Shown here: positions 20,001 to 34,200 of the stretch, one piece after another | How positions within the stretch are numbered: position 1 is the stretch's first letter | Layout: each line of letters starts with the position of its first letter | NCBI GenBank assembly: GCA_023101885.1 | Contig: JALPQD010000642.1 | Location: forward strand, 1 to 64,000 | From: Typhlomys cinereus | Taxonomy: Eukaryota > Chordata > Mammalia > Rodentia > Platacanthomyidae | Direction: 5' to 3' | Length of the DNA: 64,000 nt | Notes under the pieces: model-generated | Seen by the model: only the letters and a program-made list of their open reading frames with translations | Database searches by the model: none | Told to the model about the DNA's origin: nothing | Made by a program: the position numbers and the translations under genes

Positions 20001-22219
20001 AGAGGTTGCTATGAAGTTGTTACTCAAAGGCTCTGAGAACTAGAAATATAAAATCACATCTTGAGGAAAATTTGCAGGGAGAAGTTAACAAATACTTGAA
20101 CATTTTCCATACACCTCATCAGAACAAGTAAGCATATTTGTAAACTATCTTCATAAAGTGTTTGCAGCCATGTGACCCAGGCAGTTTGCCAAAGAAGTAA
20201 AAATAGATTGCCTTAGAAGAAAGTGGCCGAGTCCTATTTAAGTACTCCTTTACTTGGAGCGCTTTGTTGCATATTTTCTGAAAAGAATGGCTATATTCCC
20301 AATCTGCCAAATGACGTTGATCCTTGATGTCTTATCATTTGCTCCAATTTGCAAAATGAGAATGATAAGCAGAAGGGACTGTGTTGGGAACAAAACAGAA
20401 AAGCAGGCAACCGGCACTGTGGCACTTTCTGGCTTATGCTTCAAGGTCCATTGACACAAGTAGAGGTTAACAAAGGGACTGGCATAGTTACTTCCTCGAG
20501 AATGATTTTGTTCTCAGTGGTAATACAGCAGATCTACCTCATACCTTTATATAAATATGTATATGTGTGTGTGTGTCTCAGAGGGCACTGTGTGTGTGCC
20601 TGTGGAGGCTTAAGTGTGACTTTGGGACTTACCCTAGATTGCTTCTACCTTCTACTTGCTTTGCTCTGGAGATTCCCAGGCTCTGCCTTCCAGGACCAGA
20701 AGTACAGGCTGCCATCATTTCTGCTGGGTATTTTTATGTGGGATCTGGGACCCAAACTCAGGACCTTCTGCTTGCAAGGCAGAGACTTAACCCCTGAGCC
20801 ATCTCTGCAGCCCTACACACATTACTTAAAAGACAGGATTTCTTATATTCCAGGCTTGCCTCAAAATATCTAACTACCTGAGAATAAAGTAGAACTTCTG
20901 ATCCTCCTGCTTCCACCCCTTGAGGGCTAGCATTAGAGGCCATACCATCATACTTGCTTTTCTGTGGTGCTAGGGGTCAAACTCATAGCTACCTGTATGG
21001 TAGGCCAGTACCCCACCATCTAAGTTATATCCCCAAACCGTTATTTTATATTCTTAATAGTAGTAAGTTCACGCCAAGGCATGCCAAGATACTCTACCAC
21101 AAGAGTGGGAAAAATTTAGAAACCAGCAGTTCTTCAAAGCAGAGCAGCAAGATGTTTTTTTAAGTCCCCAATCCTGATTTTGGGTCCTTAATAGCCATGA
21201 GGTCTCTTTTTTTTTTTCAGAGCAAAGTGGGGTGATGGGGTATGTGGAACATCACCACATTTTAGGGGTGGTGGTGCTCCTAAGGCAGTATTCTCTTTGT
21301 CTCTCTTGGGGCCATGGTGATGCTTTAGGTAAAGGGAGCTTGGGTTGGAGAGATGACTCAGGGGTTCGAATCCCAGATCTCACATAAAAACACCAGAGAG
21401 AAATGGCCGGCAGCCTGTGCTTCTGGCCTGGAAAGCAGAGGGCCTGGGAAACCCCAGAGTCAAAGCAAACAACCCAGGGTGATTCCTGAAGTCATCTTTG
21501 GGCCTCTTCTGGGACATATGGTGCCCTCGACACACACACACATAAATATAAAAAATTAAATAAAAAATTTAAAAAGCAAGCCATGGGGAGCCAGGTGGAC
21601 AGGAGAGGTGCTTGACTCTTCAATTCCCAAGCTGACAATCTGTTCAGACAGATGGGGGTCTTGACTGCTTGGCTTTGCTCCTCCATCTTGGGGCGGGGCA
21701 GGGCAGGACGAGGAGCCGTGAAACGGAAGTGTGCTGAGCCCTGAACTCAAGCCAACCAGCCTTTCCCGTTGCTGGGTGTGGTGGAAGATGGCACCGCAGG
21801 CTGGCCCAGGTGACCTCAGAAACGCGGGTGGGAGTTGGGGGGTGACCTAGGCGGACGCTGCATTAATAGGAGGATCCTGTGGACGCTGGATGAGTGCCCC
21901 TGCAGCTTCTCGGTGGGCTGCCCGTGAGTCGTTCTCAGGGCCCCATCGAGGCCTAAATTTCAAACTGTAGAGTTCGCGATCCTGGGGGTTGGTATTCGAA
22001 ATGCGCCCCCTGAGATTTACCATGCTGGATGAGTTCCCACCGTTCCCTGGGGTATCAGAGAAGGAAGAACCCGTCTGCTGGGACATGTCATGGAACTCTT
22101 GAGTTTCCTGGCTTTTGTTCTGTTCCTTCTAGAAGTTATAAGATGGTTGCGGGGAAGGGGCTAAGAGATTAGAAGTGTTTTGTTGCCATTTGTCCAGTAA
22201 GGCTAAAGTAGAACAAAAC

Positions 22220-22302
<83 letters not shown>

Positions 22303-25300
22303 ACTAATTTTTGGCTTCCCAATTTGCCTTTGGAGGGTGGGGTGGGTGAGAGGGTTAGGAACCTGGCCTAATCCAAAGTCCAGCGGGAGGACTGATGGGT
22401 CTTCCAGATAACGGGCTCATCCTCCCTGTCTCTTCTCACCCCGAAGGCACCACAGGAAGCAGTGCCTAGAACCAAGAGGTGGGAGGTGTATGAAGAACAG
22501 GATGTCCTGGCGCTGCTTGATGGACTAGAGAGAGATAGAGCTATGCGATCTTGTGGGAGTGTGGAGAAACCAGGGTCTGCGGGAGATGAGCCATAGCACT
22601 TTGAGGAGGAGTGGAGTCATTTTGAAGACTTGTTAAGTTCAGAAGAGCTTAGTCAAGGCAAGTGGGGACGAGCATTCAACAGAGAGGAGAGGAGGTACAA
22701 GTTATGGCTCCTACCATGCCTAATTCCTGTCAGCCTCCACCTCTCCTCAGTTTGCTTTTGACTCCAATCTCTGAAGGTAAGTGTGCCTCCCTCCTCCTCT
22801 TCACAGAAACCAAATCACACAATGCACACACTTGTTTCTGAGTTGTTTCTTTTGTTGTTATTGTTCAACAGTTTGGAGGGATCTGTCCACAGTAGGTTTA
22901 TGCTTTGTGTCTCGAGAGGCTTTTTGCCAATGAAACAAAACAAAGCAAAAACAGCAACAGATGTGGCAAAGAGTCTTGTTTATCATCACACCCTGCATGG
23001 AGACAATTTCCAGGAGTAATAAATCCATTTCATGTTGCTATCCTAAGCTAACTCTTTTAAGAACAAGTGGTTACTTAAATCTTGTTCTCATGTTTGAACC
23101 TATACTGGTTGAATATCCTGTACATGAAATGCTTGGAACCACAAGTGTTTTAGATTTGAGATATTTCAGGGTTTTTTTTTGTTTGTTTGTTTGTTTACAT
23201 TTTGGAGAGCAAGAATGAGAACGAGAGAGAGAGAGAAATTAAATCTGACTACTTGAGGATTATATTCAACAGGTTATCTCTTCGTGTCCACCTCATGTGC
23301 ATACATGTCTCAGGTGATTTAAAAATATTCCACTGACCAGCTTTTAAACAATTAAGAAATCAATGGAGATGATATAAACACTGTATATGTTTCTCTTAAA
23401 ACCTTTTATATTTTCCCTTTATTATGAAAACATTACTGATCCACATGTTTTATAGGAATTAAGGGATCACAATAATTTGTCCATTTTTCTTTTTTCCCGG
23501 GAGGGTCATTTAAATTGACAGAGCAATTACCAGGGCAACATAAAGAATTACCTGTCCTCTATGTCCAGAAAGCCGATTTGTATTTAGCTGATGGTTCCAA
23601 TAATGTCTTTAACACAAAAAGGATCCCACCCAAGGTCAAATTGTTGTATTTCAGGTATCCTGTCTGGTCGTTCCACTTCAATCTGGAACAGTTCCTCAAA
23701 CTTTCCTTTAATTGATCCCAAGCCAAGTTAGTTGGTAGACTGGCCCCTCAGTGTGAGCTGCTACACGGTTTCTGCATCAGGTTATGCTTTGGGGGCATGA
23801 ATAGCACAGATAGGATCTTGCTCACATTGCGTTCCCTGTGGTGGTGTATTTCGCATCTCACTGCATTCAATCAGGTGACACCTGCAATGCCTTATGCTAT
23901 CTTCAATGACTCGGTGAGGTCCTTTACTTCATTTTGTTTGCAATTATAAGCTGTCCCATTCCCTTTCTAGTCAGTAATTACATGGTTGAATCATTATTTG
24001 AGCCTAGTCTTATTTTGTCTATTTTCTATACTGTCTACTAGAAAGAAAGGCTTTCTCTTCCCTTTATTATATTATTGATAGCTACAAGGAGTTCTGGGTT
24101 CCTGTTTTATTTGGCAGCATAGGCTTTCTTACTCCTGTTGCTTATTTTGATGTTTGTCCCATGTTTGACCAGTGGAAGCCCTTTGGAGTCACTGTATCTT
24201 TTTGACATTTCCTGTCTTTGAGTACTTTCTTCCTTTCACTCAGGCTGTTTGAGGCCAAGCTCGCCTGTTTTCTTGGCCTGGGATCAGTTCTGCTTCCAAA
24301 GAGCCTGGGTTTAGGTTTCCTCGGGACACATCTACATTGCTCATCTAATTTCTTTTTATGTCTAGAGACATTGAAAAATCTCATTTTTACACCAATTGCC
24401 CTAGTATCAGTCCTGCCTTGTACAACTCATCCTAGCTTTCCTCATTTATAGCCCTGAGGGTTAGAGAAGATACATTGGGGATTAGCACTGATTGGGATCA
24501 TATTGAAATGCTTATAGCTCTGATTGTCAGCCATTGGAAGAGCACACTGTTTCCTTGATGCCTTATAGACTGCAAAATCAGGCACTTGCATTTCTGCTGT
24601 CAAGTTCAAGCTTTTACCACCATTGTGATCACTGAGAACAGGTTATTGGAGAGGTCCCCATTGTGCTAAATCCCAATTATTACATCCCAATGCTGTATAT
24701 AAAGAGCAGAGCCACATTTGGAAGAGCTAATGTTTGTTGGTTTTAACTGATAAATGCAACTTAAGACTGGAGGACAGATACCAGGGCAATTGATAAGAAA
24801 ATGTGATTTTCAATATATGCTGACATTACATTCAGCATTTCCAGAACATAGCCACGCTTAGAAGAGCTCCAGAATTTTACAGATTCAAGCAGGTTTTCTT
24901 TCAGAACAAATGCTTGCCCTTTAGCCTTTTTTCGTGGAGGGTTACACCTGGCTACTCTCCAAGTTGTAGATGTATGATAATCTGGAAAATGTATTCATAA
25001 AACCATGGGGAGACTATTCCTTAGAGAGCCACCCCACGAAGACATTAATTGGTCAGAAATGACCTTGGGTGTCTTAACACTGCCATTGTATTTGATTCAC
25101 CTTCTCAGATACCAAAGCGCTTGCCAAATAGTAGATTACTGTAGCTTTACTTTATACATAAGGAAACAAAGCTCAGACACTTAGCCACATGCTGATTCTG
25201 GCAGGTAGAGTGCTTGGAGTAGGGCTCGAACCCAGGCAGTAACTATTCACAACAGAAGGGCTAACTTCTAGAGGATTCCATCATTTGAAAAGGGCATTCT

Positions 25301-25468
25301 GCATTAACAGAGATAGATCTCATTTTCAAAAGGATCAGACACAATTGCTGTAGAGATGTAAAAAACCATATTTTTCTGTTTCTTTGTTTCTTTCTTTTCT
25401 CTTTCTTTCTTTGTTTCTTTTCTGTTTCTTTGTTTTCTTTGTTTCTTTGTTTCTTTTTTATCTTTTCT

Positions 25469-25539
<71 letters not shown>

Positions 25540-28196
25540 TCTCTCAATGCTGGGAATCAAATCCAGCTAGGCAAGTGCTCTATCACTGAGCCATACCCCA
25601 AGCTCCTTTTCCCTCTTCTCTTAGAGCCTCCGTGCTGTACACAGGCTAGTGAATCTTTGGAGTTATGAATCTAAATTGGAGGAAAACATGGAAGCTCATT
25701 AACCCATTTTGACCTTCGCTTGAGCTATCAGTGCTAAGCTTTATTGATTTGAACTAAACTTTTTTCACTCTTCAGTCTCTCCTTGCACTGGGTGGGTAGC
25801 ATGAACAACCCCTGGAAAGAAGTTTTAGATGTTGACATTGGGCTTGATTTGTGTTTCAGATTGCTGGGCTGATCGATCTCCACTTCATGAAGCTGCAGCT
25901 CAGGGGCGCTTACTGGCTCTTAAAACTTTAATTGCACAAGTAAGTAAACTGCAGGTCTGATGTGCTGTGCTTCTAGTGTATTGAAAAATCAGTCTTTATT
26001 AACTCCAGCTGTTGCTTGCTCCTGTCACACACACCCTAGCTCTGCCATATTTGTAGACCTTGCCCTCACCAGTTCTTCCTGAAGTCTTTCCTCTCCTGAG
26101 GCGTTTGCCTCATTCTCTGCCCAGTTTCTTCCTTTCCCTTCTAACAGATTTCCTTCTGAGGAACAGCAAAGTATAGTCCCCAATGGATGTTGGCACGTGT
26201 GCTCTCCCAGGGCACATGATTGACAGGTGTCCTGAAGTTGCACTTGTCAACTAAAACCAACAAGCACTAACCTTCTGGAAGCTTCTGTGAGCTCCAGGAG
26301 CAGCTTGCTGGAAGCAATGTTAGTTGGGGCAGCCATTGTATTCTGAGAAGGATCTGTGTTCAAGCTTGCTCATGTGGCTCTTGACTGGTCCCCTATTCTT
26401 GTCAGGGACTGTTGTGACAAGATGGTAGTTATCTTTCTCCAGAGAGGGTGCCCTTCTTAACCTTAAAAAACAAACAAACAAACAAAAAAAACCCTAATCT
26501 CTGGGATGGGGAGGGAGGCATCTCTTCCATTCTATGTTCATTCCATAGGAGAAAGTGCAGCTCACACTGAAGGGGAAAATGTTCTACAAGTCAAGCAGTG
26601 CTGAGAACTAGGGATCTCCACATGCCCAAGGATATGTGCTCAAGAGCAAGAGCACCTGACAATCAGATGAATCTTAGTTCCTTAGAGAAGGTGTCTTAAA
26701 GTCGTAGCTATTTCTATTCACACTGATGACTATAATTAGCACCCTAGTAAATATGAAGCAAGGGCAAGTACTCACTCCATCTGCTTTGTTTGTTTTGGCA
26801 ACACTGTAAATGTATGGAAGTGAGTCATATGCCATTGTTCCCAGCGCCTACTAGCACTTGGTAGTTTTTTTTTTTTTTTTTTAAATACCTGACTCTTTTG
26901 AAACCAAGCTTTCCTCCCTTTCTCTTTCATGTCCTCTCATTTCCGTTTTACTGTTTTGCCTGTTTTTGTAAAAAGATTTCGTGGAGCCCAGGCTAGTCTA
27001 TTAGGTCACTAAGGATGCCTTTGAATCCTTGATCCATCTTGCTGCCACCTCCCTAATGCTGGGATTATAGGCAAGTGCCACCAAGTCAGGTCTGTGCCTC
27101 GCTGGGAAGTGACCCCAGAGCTTTGCGCACATTAGGTAAGTACTTTCCCACCCAAGTTGCATGCAGAGGCTCACTGTTAGAATGTTTCTGAAGAAGGTTA
27201 CCAGACAACCTGAAAAAGACCCTGTGTTGGATCTCCAGCACTGCAAAGATTATCAAAATTATGAAGCAAAAGGGAAAGGGTGCCATTGTCTATGGACTTT
27301 GTTTCTGATTTGGTCTATTATTATTAGCAGTAATTCTTTTTCCTGTCACTAGTGTTTGAACCCAAGGCATCACACATGTTAGGCCTGCACGGTCCTACTG
27401 AGCTTACCTCTTAAGCACAGAGCAATTTTTGGAGTGCTGACGATGGTACCCAGAGCCTTATCTGTGCTAGACTAGTGCTCTACTACCAAGCAGCACCTCA
27501 GTTTTGATTATTTTTAAGCACACCAGATTCACCTGCTTTCATTACTTCTTGTTGTTATAATGATTAGTGTGTGTGTAACAGGGTCTTATGCAGCCCAGAC
27601 TAGTTTCGAACTCAGTGTCATAGAGGCACTCTCAAATCCATGATCTTCCTGCCTCTACCTCCCAAGGCTAGTAATTACAGGCATGGGTTAGCATGTTTAG
27701 CTATACGTTTTGCAGCTTTAGCTCTGCTTGATGTTAGCTTCAGTAGTTGGTATATATAAGCACTCCATAGAAAAAGTCCTTTTTTTCCTTCATCCTCCCT
27801 TCTTTACCTTTTGCACTAGTCAGAGATATAGTCTGTTTTTAAGAACTTTCACATTTCACTTATGCAGGAAGTGTGAGTAAAACATTAAACCACCTCGTGT
27901 GCTTTCAAGTGAAGCATTAAACCAAGCAAGGCTCCGGGAACACCTTAGGATCATAGTAGCAGAGGAGCCTGATCTTATGGCTGATTTGCAGATTTCTGCT
28001 TGTCCATTTTCTCACACACAATTAAGAACATTTACTCTCTTCACTTTAGTTGATATTTCGGGCCTGTCCAGCATTACATTTCTCCAATTCCAATGAGTCT
28101 GAGATTTTGCACTGTGGATTTGTTTCTGAGACAAGACTGCCACCTAGTGAACCAAACTGATTTTGAGTTTATTTCTGTTCTCACTGCCTCTCTCCC

Positions 28197-28257
<61 letters not shown>

Positions 28258-31200
28258 TATTCTTTTCTTTTTTATTTTTCTTCATGGGACATCAATTCTC
28301 TCTGTTACTCCATGTCTGTCTCTATTTCTGTTTCTCGTGTGTATTGATTGTGTAGTATATGTGCTATGGTTCCCAGTATACTTCTCCTAAATGGCTTATC
28401 ACATACCTCTTGACAGAAAATAGGTGCCTCATTCCTTACTAAAACATGCATCGCCCTGTTTGGAAATCAAAGCTTTTCACGACCAGCCCACCATCCTGTT
28501 TGCATCTCCCCCATCTCTTACTTCCCTTTTCTGTGTGTTCTTCCTGATACAGAAATAACCAACAGTCCAGCGGCAGCCCTTCCACACTTCCCGTCACTTC
28601 CTGCATTTGTACAATTGTTCCCTCCTAATGTCATAAAACATACTGTAGGATACCCTGCATTCCCAACTGAAATACTCACTTGCTTCCTGTGCAACAACAC
28701 TCCTCCTTCCTTTCTTGTTTTTCATTTCTGCCTGCCCAGCAGACTGTTCGTGAAAAGAGCTCCATATCAATTTTGAAGACTCCTGTCTCAGCACCTTGCA
28801 GGGCCCAGAATACTAAAGAATCATTGTTGATCTAAAGCCTCAGAGGCTCCCATGTGATGTTTACATTTCCGTGCTAATATGACACCCACAGACCATAAAA
28901 ACAAGACATTACTCAACCACACTGTGTGCTGCTCTGACCAATGCAGCATTTAACTCTCTTTTCCTCGAACTGTAGGGTGTCAATGTGAACCTCGTGACAA
29001 TTAACCGGGTCTCTGCTCTCCACGAGGCATGCCTTGGAGGTCATGTGGCCTGCACTAAAGCTTTGTTGGAGAATGGTGCCCACGTGAGTACTGCATCTGT
29101 CCCTTTGGGTTTGTCAGTGCAGGCGCCTACAGATACATTACATTACCTTCTCCAGTGCTTCCTCTGTAGTGGGAAGGCCCGGTCCCATGCATGCCTAGAC
29201 TCTCTCATTTGGGTAAGTTCTGTCATCTCAGCCTATGTGTGAACATTCACATACAGTAATTGACAGGAATCTTTTAAAAAAGTGATTCAATCTTAAGAAT
29301 AGTTTTGTTTTAAAATGTAAAGAACAGATTTTATTAGGACAATGAAAAACACCCAGTTCAACACCCTAAACTAACTACCATGTTAGTTGCACAAAATTGT
29401 CACAGTGAATGTTTTTATAAAGAATACAGTAGAAACCACAGCTTAAACATTTTTCTTATGTTTAGCTTATATAGTGTAACTTACAGAGAATATTGGAGGT
29501 GCTTACCATAATCACAACTTCTGAAAAATCTCAATTGTATTTAGTCAATAGTTCTTTTGTTACTGATTTCAATATTTGGCTTAGTACTTGAACTCTTTGT
29601 TTTATTGAACTGAAGGATCTTTAAATGCTTAAGAATTTCCCCCATATTTTACGTGGAAGTTGAGTTTGTATGTGTATAGCCTAGTATAAAAATCTTCACA
29701 GTACACTATTTTCAACACCATCAGTGGTCATTTCTACACTTCCAGTAGGTGTATGTTTTCTTGAAGTTATCATTTAATTAGCTTGTGGGTAATGACAAGG
29801 GCGTGGAAACCTGTTCCTTTCCAATTCCATGCTTGGGGATCCAAGCAGACTGCCATTGGGAAATATCAAACCTTGCTCTCCCCCTCAGGGTGGTATGTTG
29901 GTGGGGGATAGAGGAAGAAAAATGCAGTGTCCTCCCTTGTCTTTGATAGTTTTATAAGGGAACTTCCAATAATGCTAAATTATATCGTTTAACAATTCCA
30001 TGAGGAGCTGGTGAGATGGCTCAGGGGTTAAGACTGTCTCACAAGCAGAAGGTCCTGAGTTCGGGTCCTAGATCCCATGTAAAAATGCCACACAGAAATG
30101 GTGCCCTGCACTTGCGGCCCTGGTGGGTGGAGCCTGGGAAATCCCAGAGAGAAGCAAGGAGGAAGTAGAAGCAATCCAGGATGATTCCCAAAGTCACCCT
30201 TGGTCCTCCACAGGGACACACAGCACCTTCTGATACACACACACACACACACAAATAAATAAATAAAATAGTTTTTAACAAAACCAATTCTGTCAGAATG
30301 AGAAAAGCAGTAGGAGAAAGTGGGTCCATAAGTAGATGGTCCTTCTTACCTGGCAGACCCACAGAAATATCAAACTGAAACTCCATTGCTCGCATTCTTC
30401 CCCGTGACCTTATCTCAGGTTCCAGTTTCAGAGACTGGGCAAAACATTTTTGTTAATCACAAAAATCCTGCTTCGTTTTACTTTTTGTTTCTCAGATCTG
30501 TTTGCCTTCGTTCTTCAGCTACAGTGATATGAAGCATTTATTATTACCTCAAAAGTATATCTTTATGTGTTAGTCTTCTATGTTAAAATGTAGTCTATGT
30601 AAGCAGAGGTAATTATCTTGCTGCCTTAGTTTCGCATTTCCATTGCCGTAATGAATACATTTTTTAGGGGAATAAGTATCATGGTTTGAAATGTGTCCCA
30701 TCCCACAGTCTCATGTATTTGGGAAAATCATGGTACCTTTGAGAGGTGGAGCCTTGCTGGAGGAAGGTGGTCACAGAGGGTGGGCCTTGAGGCGGATGAG
30801 TCTCACCCTTCCTCCTGGAGAAGTCTGCTTTTGTAGCAAGCAGTCTTGCAGCCTTGCAGATGGGTGTGACTTAGCCTGTCTCCAGCTTGTGCCAGTCAGC
30901 CGTGCTACATCCCCCATGGAAGACTGTATCTCCTTTCTGGAACTGTAAGCTATTCAGCTTTCTCTCTTAAATTCCGAATGTTCTCTCAAAGCAACAGATT
31001 AAGAGTAGCCAGTACAATTTTATTCCTGCTCATGATTTCAGGCTATAGTCCATTCTGGCAGGAGAGTTATGTCATCATCAGGAGCCAAGGGAGCTGGCCA
31101 CATCTGTGGGCCATACCCACAGGAAGAGCCGAGAGAGGGACATGCTTTCTGAGTTGCCTTTCTGCCAAATTCCAACCAGCTCCTCCCCAGGGAATGGTCC

Positions 31201-34200
31201 TGTGCACCATGAGCTGGGTCTCTCCATGGCGATTAGATAATCCCCTGCAGGCATGTTTAGAGCTCTGCCTTAATTATATAATGCCCACAGGCCCATCTCT
31301 TCAGCTGTCAAGTGGACCCATGAAACCACCCATCATGCCTTTACCTTTACTTCTAAAACATTGGCAGCTAGTAGATACTCAATAACCATTGGCTGATATG
31401 ACAAAGAGAAAAAAAATATAGGGACATTTTTTTTTTCTGAAGCTTGAGAACCATTTTATTAAAGTTTGAAACAAAACCGGCTGAGCAGGTAAAATATAAA
31501 TCCAGCAGCTGTAGGGAAGAGGAAGATTCTGAAGCAGAAGAGCAAGTGAGGCCCTGCGGGTTAGGTGTGGGGGTCAGCACGTAGCCACGTGGGAAAAGTG
31601 TGGCGGTTTTCAGAGCATCAGTGGGAAAGGCTGGGGTATCAGAGAAAGCATGTGCAGGCTTTTGCAAAGAAACGCAAAAAGAATCTTAGAAAGTAAACAC
31701 CTTGGAAGTTGTGTAAGTGTCTGCAAACATCCACACTAAGAAAGAAAGGGGTTTCTGAGCAGGATAAGCATGTGCTATCATTACAGGGATGCACATTCTT
31801 CCTATGGCCTTAGCTAGTCTTCGGATAAATCAATTTTCCCCAAGGGTGGGCTCCTGGACAGGTATTTAAGGGGTGAGGTCATAGTAGGTATGTTCTAATC
31901 TCTCAGATATCATGTCCCCACTCGGGGCCAGAGGTAGAATCCAGATTCCATTCTAATGTTCCCTAGTAATTTTTGTTTTAGTAAATATGTGACTAAGCCA
32001 GAAAGCCCCACCACATGAATTTTTAGACATTTGCTGTGTCCTGGTCCATCTCTGCTGTCTTAGAAATTTCACCCTTGCAGCATGGTATAATGATTATACT
32101 GGAAACTTGGAGACAGAACGGTTTTTCTTGAGAGTTCCGATTATGACAATGATATCATGCTGATTTTGATGTGATTCCCCTGGATCTTTCTGGTGTACTG
32201 TTGAAGCTTGTGATGCTTAAACTTTTCGACTTGACTTGATTGAGAAATGCCTAGGAGACTAGTAGAGCACACCTCTGGGGGTGTCTGTGAGGATGTTCCA
32301 AGAGAAGGAAGACCCATAGTCACCATCCCGTAGACTTGGTGTCCAGATGGAGTGAAAGGGAGAGAATGGAAGAAACCCAGTTAGCCTAAGGCATTTTCTA
32401 GCTGTGCTTCCTGTCTGCCTTGATGTGAGTATGAGCTGAATTCCTCTACCACACCCTCCCTGCCATGACAGAAGGAACCTTCTGAAACTCTAAACCCAAG
32501 CAAATCCTTTCTCCTCTAATGCTCTTTCCCTCTGGTGTTTATCACGGTAAAGCACAGCAGTCAGCGATGCCTTCCAGTTCTTTTGGTTCCCATGTGCCTC
32601 CTAGGTTCCTGGAAAGTCTCAAGGTCTCATATTCATGAGTCTTTTCTAGGGGCCTTTCACCAATCAATCGTCATCTCTTTCAGAGTCACAACTGGCAGAT
32701 ATACTTTTAATCGATTATAGAAAAACCATCAAGGAAATTTATGGCGAGAAACATAGAACTGTGGGAGAATTGTCATAGGGATTTTTTGCAAGCACAGAAT
32801 TTGGGACTTGAGCTAGCTGCTCTCTCTAGTATTTTTGGTTTCTTGTCATGCTTGTTCATTCTGGGGAATGGCTGAACTTCATAGTAGTGGAAAATAGAAC
32901 CCATTGCTGCAAGTCTCCAATTTGTGTTTACCAGGAGCCAGGCAATATTCTAAGTGTTATAATAACTCCATCTATCAATCACCTCATGAGGTTTTATAAT
33001 TTGCTGAAGATGTCGAGCAGTTTCAATCATTTAGCACCATAAAGATTTCCTTGGTTTTATATATATATAAATGAGAATCAAGTGCTGAGATTCTTTTGCC
33101 CACCATTAGGTCAACGGCATGACAGTTCATGGGGCTACACCCCTCTTCAATGCTTGCTGCAGTGGTAGTGTCGAATGTATCAATGTGCTGTTGGAGTTTG
33201 GAGCTAAAGCCCAGGTGGAAATGTACCAGTCTTCACCCATCCATGAGACAGTGAGGAACGGTAAGTGAGTTACCCCAAGGCACCCACAAAACATTGATGG
33301 ACTTATTGCAATCTGCCCAGAACTTTCCATCATTTAAATATATGTGCTGGGCTGGGAAAATAGTTCAGTCAGCAGTGTGCTTGCTTACCTTGTGAGCATG
33401 AGAATCACCATCATCAGAACCTGTGGGGAAAAAGCCAGATGCAGTAGTCCATGCTTGTAATCCCAGTTTTGAGAAAGCAAACATGGGAGGATTTCCCGGG
33501 GCTTGTTGGCTTGCTGGCCCTGACCTCATGGGTAAGTTCCAAGCTAGTGAGAAACCCTGTGAAAACCAAAAATTCAGTGGCATCCAGGGAATGAGACCCA
33601 AGTTATTCTCTAACCTCCCCATGCACAAGCACACGTGTTCATGTGAATCTGAACACACACTTCAGCACATGTGTACATACGCACATGTGCACACAGCCAG
33701 ACAGTGTATGTGGCTTAGAAATCCCATAGCAGGGGCTGGAGAGGTGGCTCAGGGGCTAAGCCTCCGCCTTGCAGGCAGAAGGTCCTGAGTTCAGATCCTA
33801 GACCTCACGTATAGACGCCTGGCGGAAGCAGAGGCGGCCTGCGTTTCTGGTCCTGATAGGGCGGAGCCTGTGAATCCCGGGGCAGAGTAAACGAGGAGGT
33901 GGAGGCGTCCATGGTGGTTCCCGAATTCGTCCGTGGTTCTACACACACACATACACACACACATACGTACATACACACACTCGCACACATGCATACACAC
34001 ACAATTGAATAAATAATAATAAAAAATATTAAAAAAGAAATCCCATAGCAGTGATTTAAATCATCTATCACTGTGACACGTGAAGAAACTCTTATTAATA
34101 CATGAGGATTACTTCATGTCTCAGTCTGAGAAGTATCATCTCCTCAGGATAGTCTTTTGCAGGCTGTTCCCCCAAAGCCTTTTACTGGCACTAAGACAGC

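Larger units (their letters stand above)
16549..25859 (+). other. ASB11: ASB11 intron 1
   Basis: This is the largest intron here, about 9.3 kb. It includes a CA run (16983-17037), AT-rich unique sequence with a TAAT-word cluster (18360-18430), SINEs at 20560 and 21342, and a CpG-rich coding-like segment (21690-22080 and 22440-22780). It also includes two CT runs, an old repeat around 23560-24000 and a MIR (25100-25240). The acceptor is GTGTTTCAG|ATTG. Confidence 0.85.
25940..28975 (+). other. ASB11: ASB11 intron 2
   Basis: It contains antisense B1 copies near 26965-27092 and 27570-27705, a short antisense ID-like piece around 27340-27420 and a CT run (28183-28255). The rest is unique-looking sequence without gene signal. 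It ends at AACTGTAG. Confidence 0.8.
29084..33109 (+). other. ASB11: ASB11 intron 3
   Basis: It contains a near full-length SINE (30004), a MaLR-type LTR (30677-31016), an antisense processed-mRNA-like 3' end (31427-31680), an ERVL-like repeat (32170-32560) and a MIR piece (32925-33025). The acceptor is CCATTAG|GTCAAC. Confidence 0.85.
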
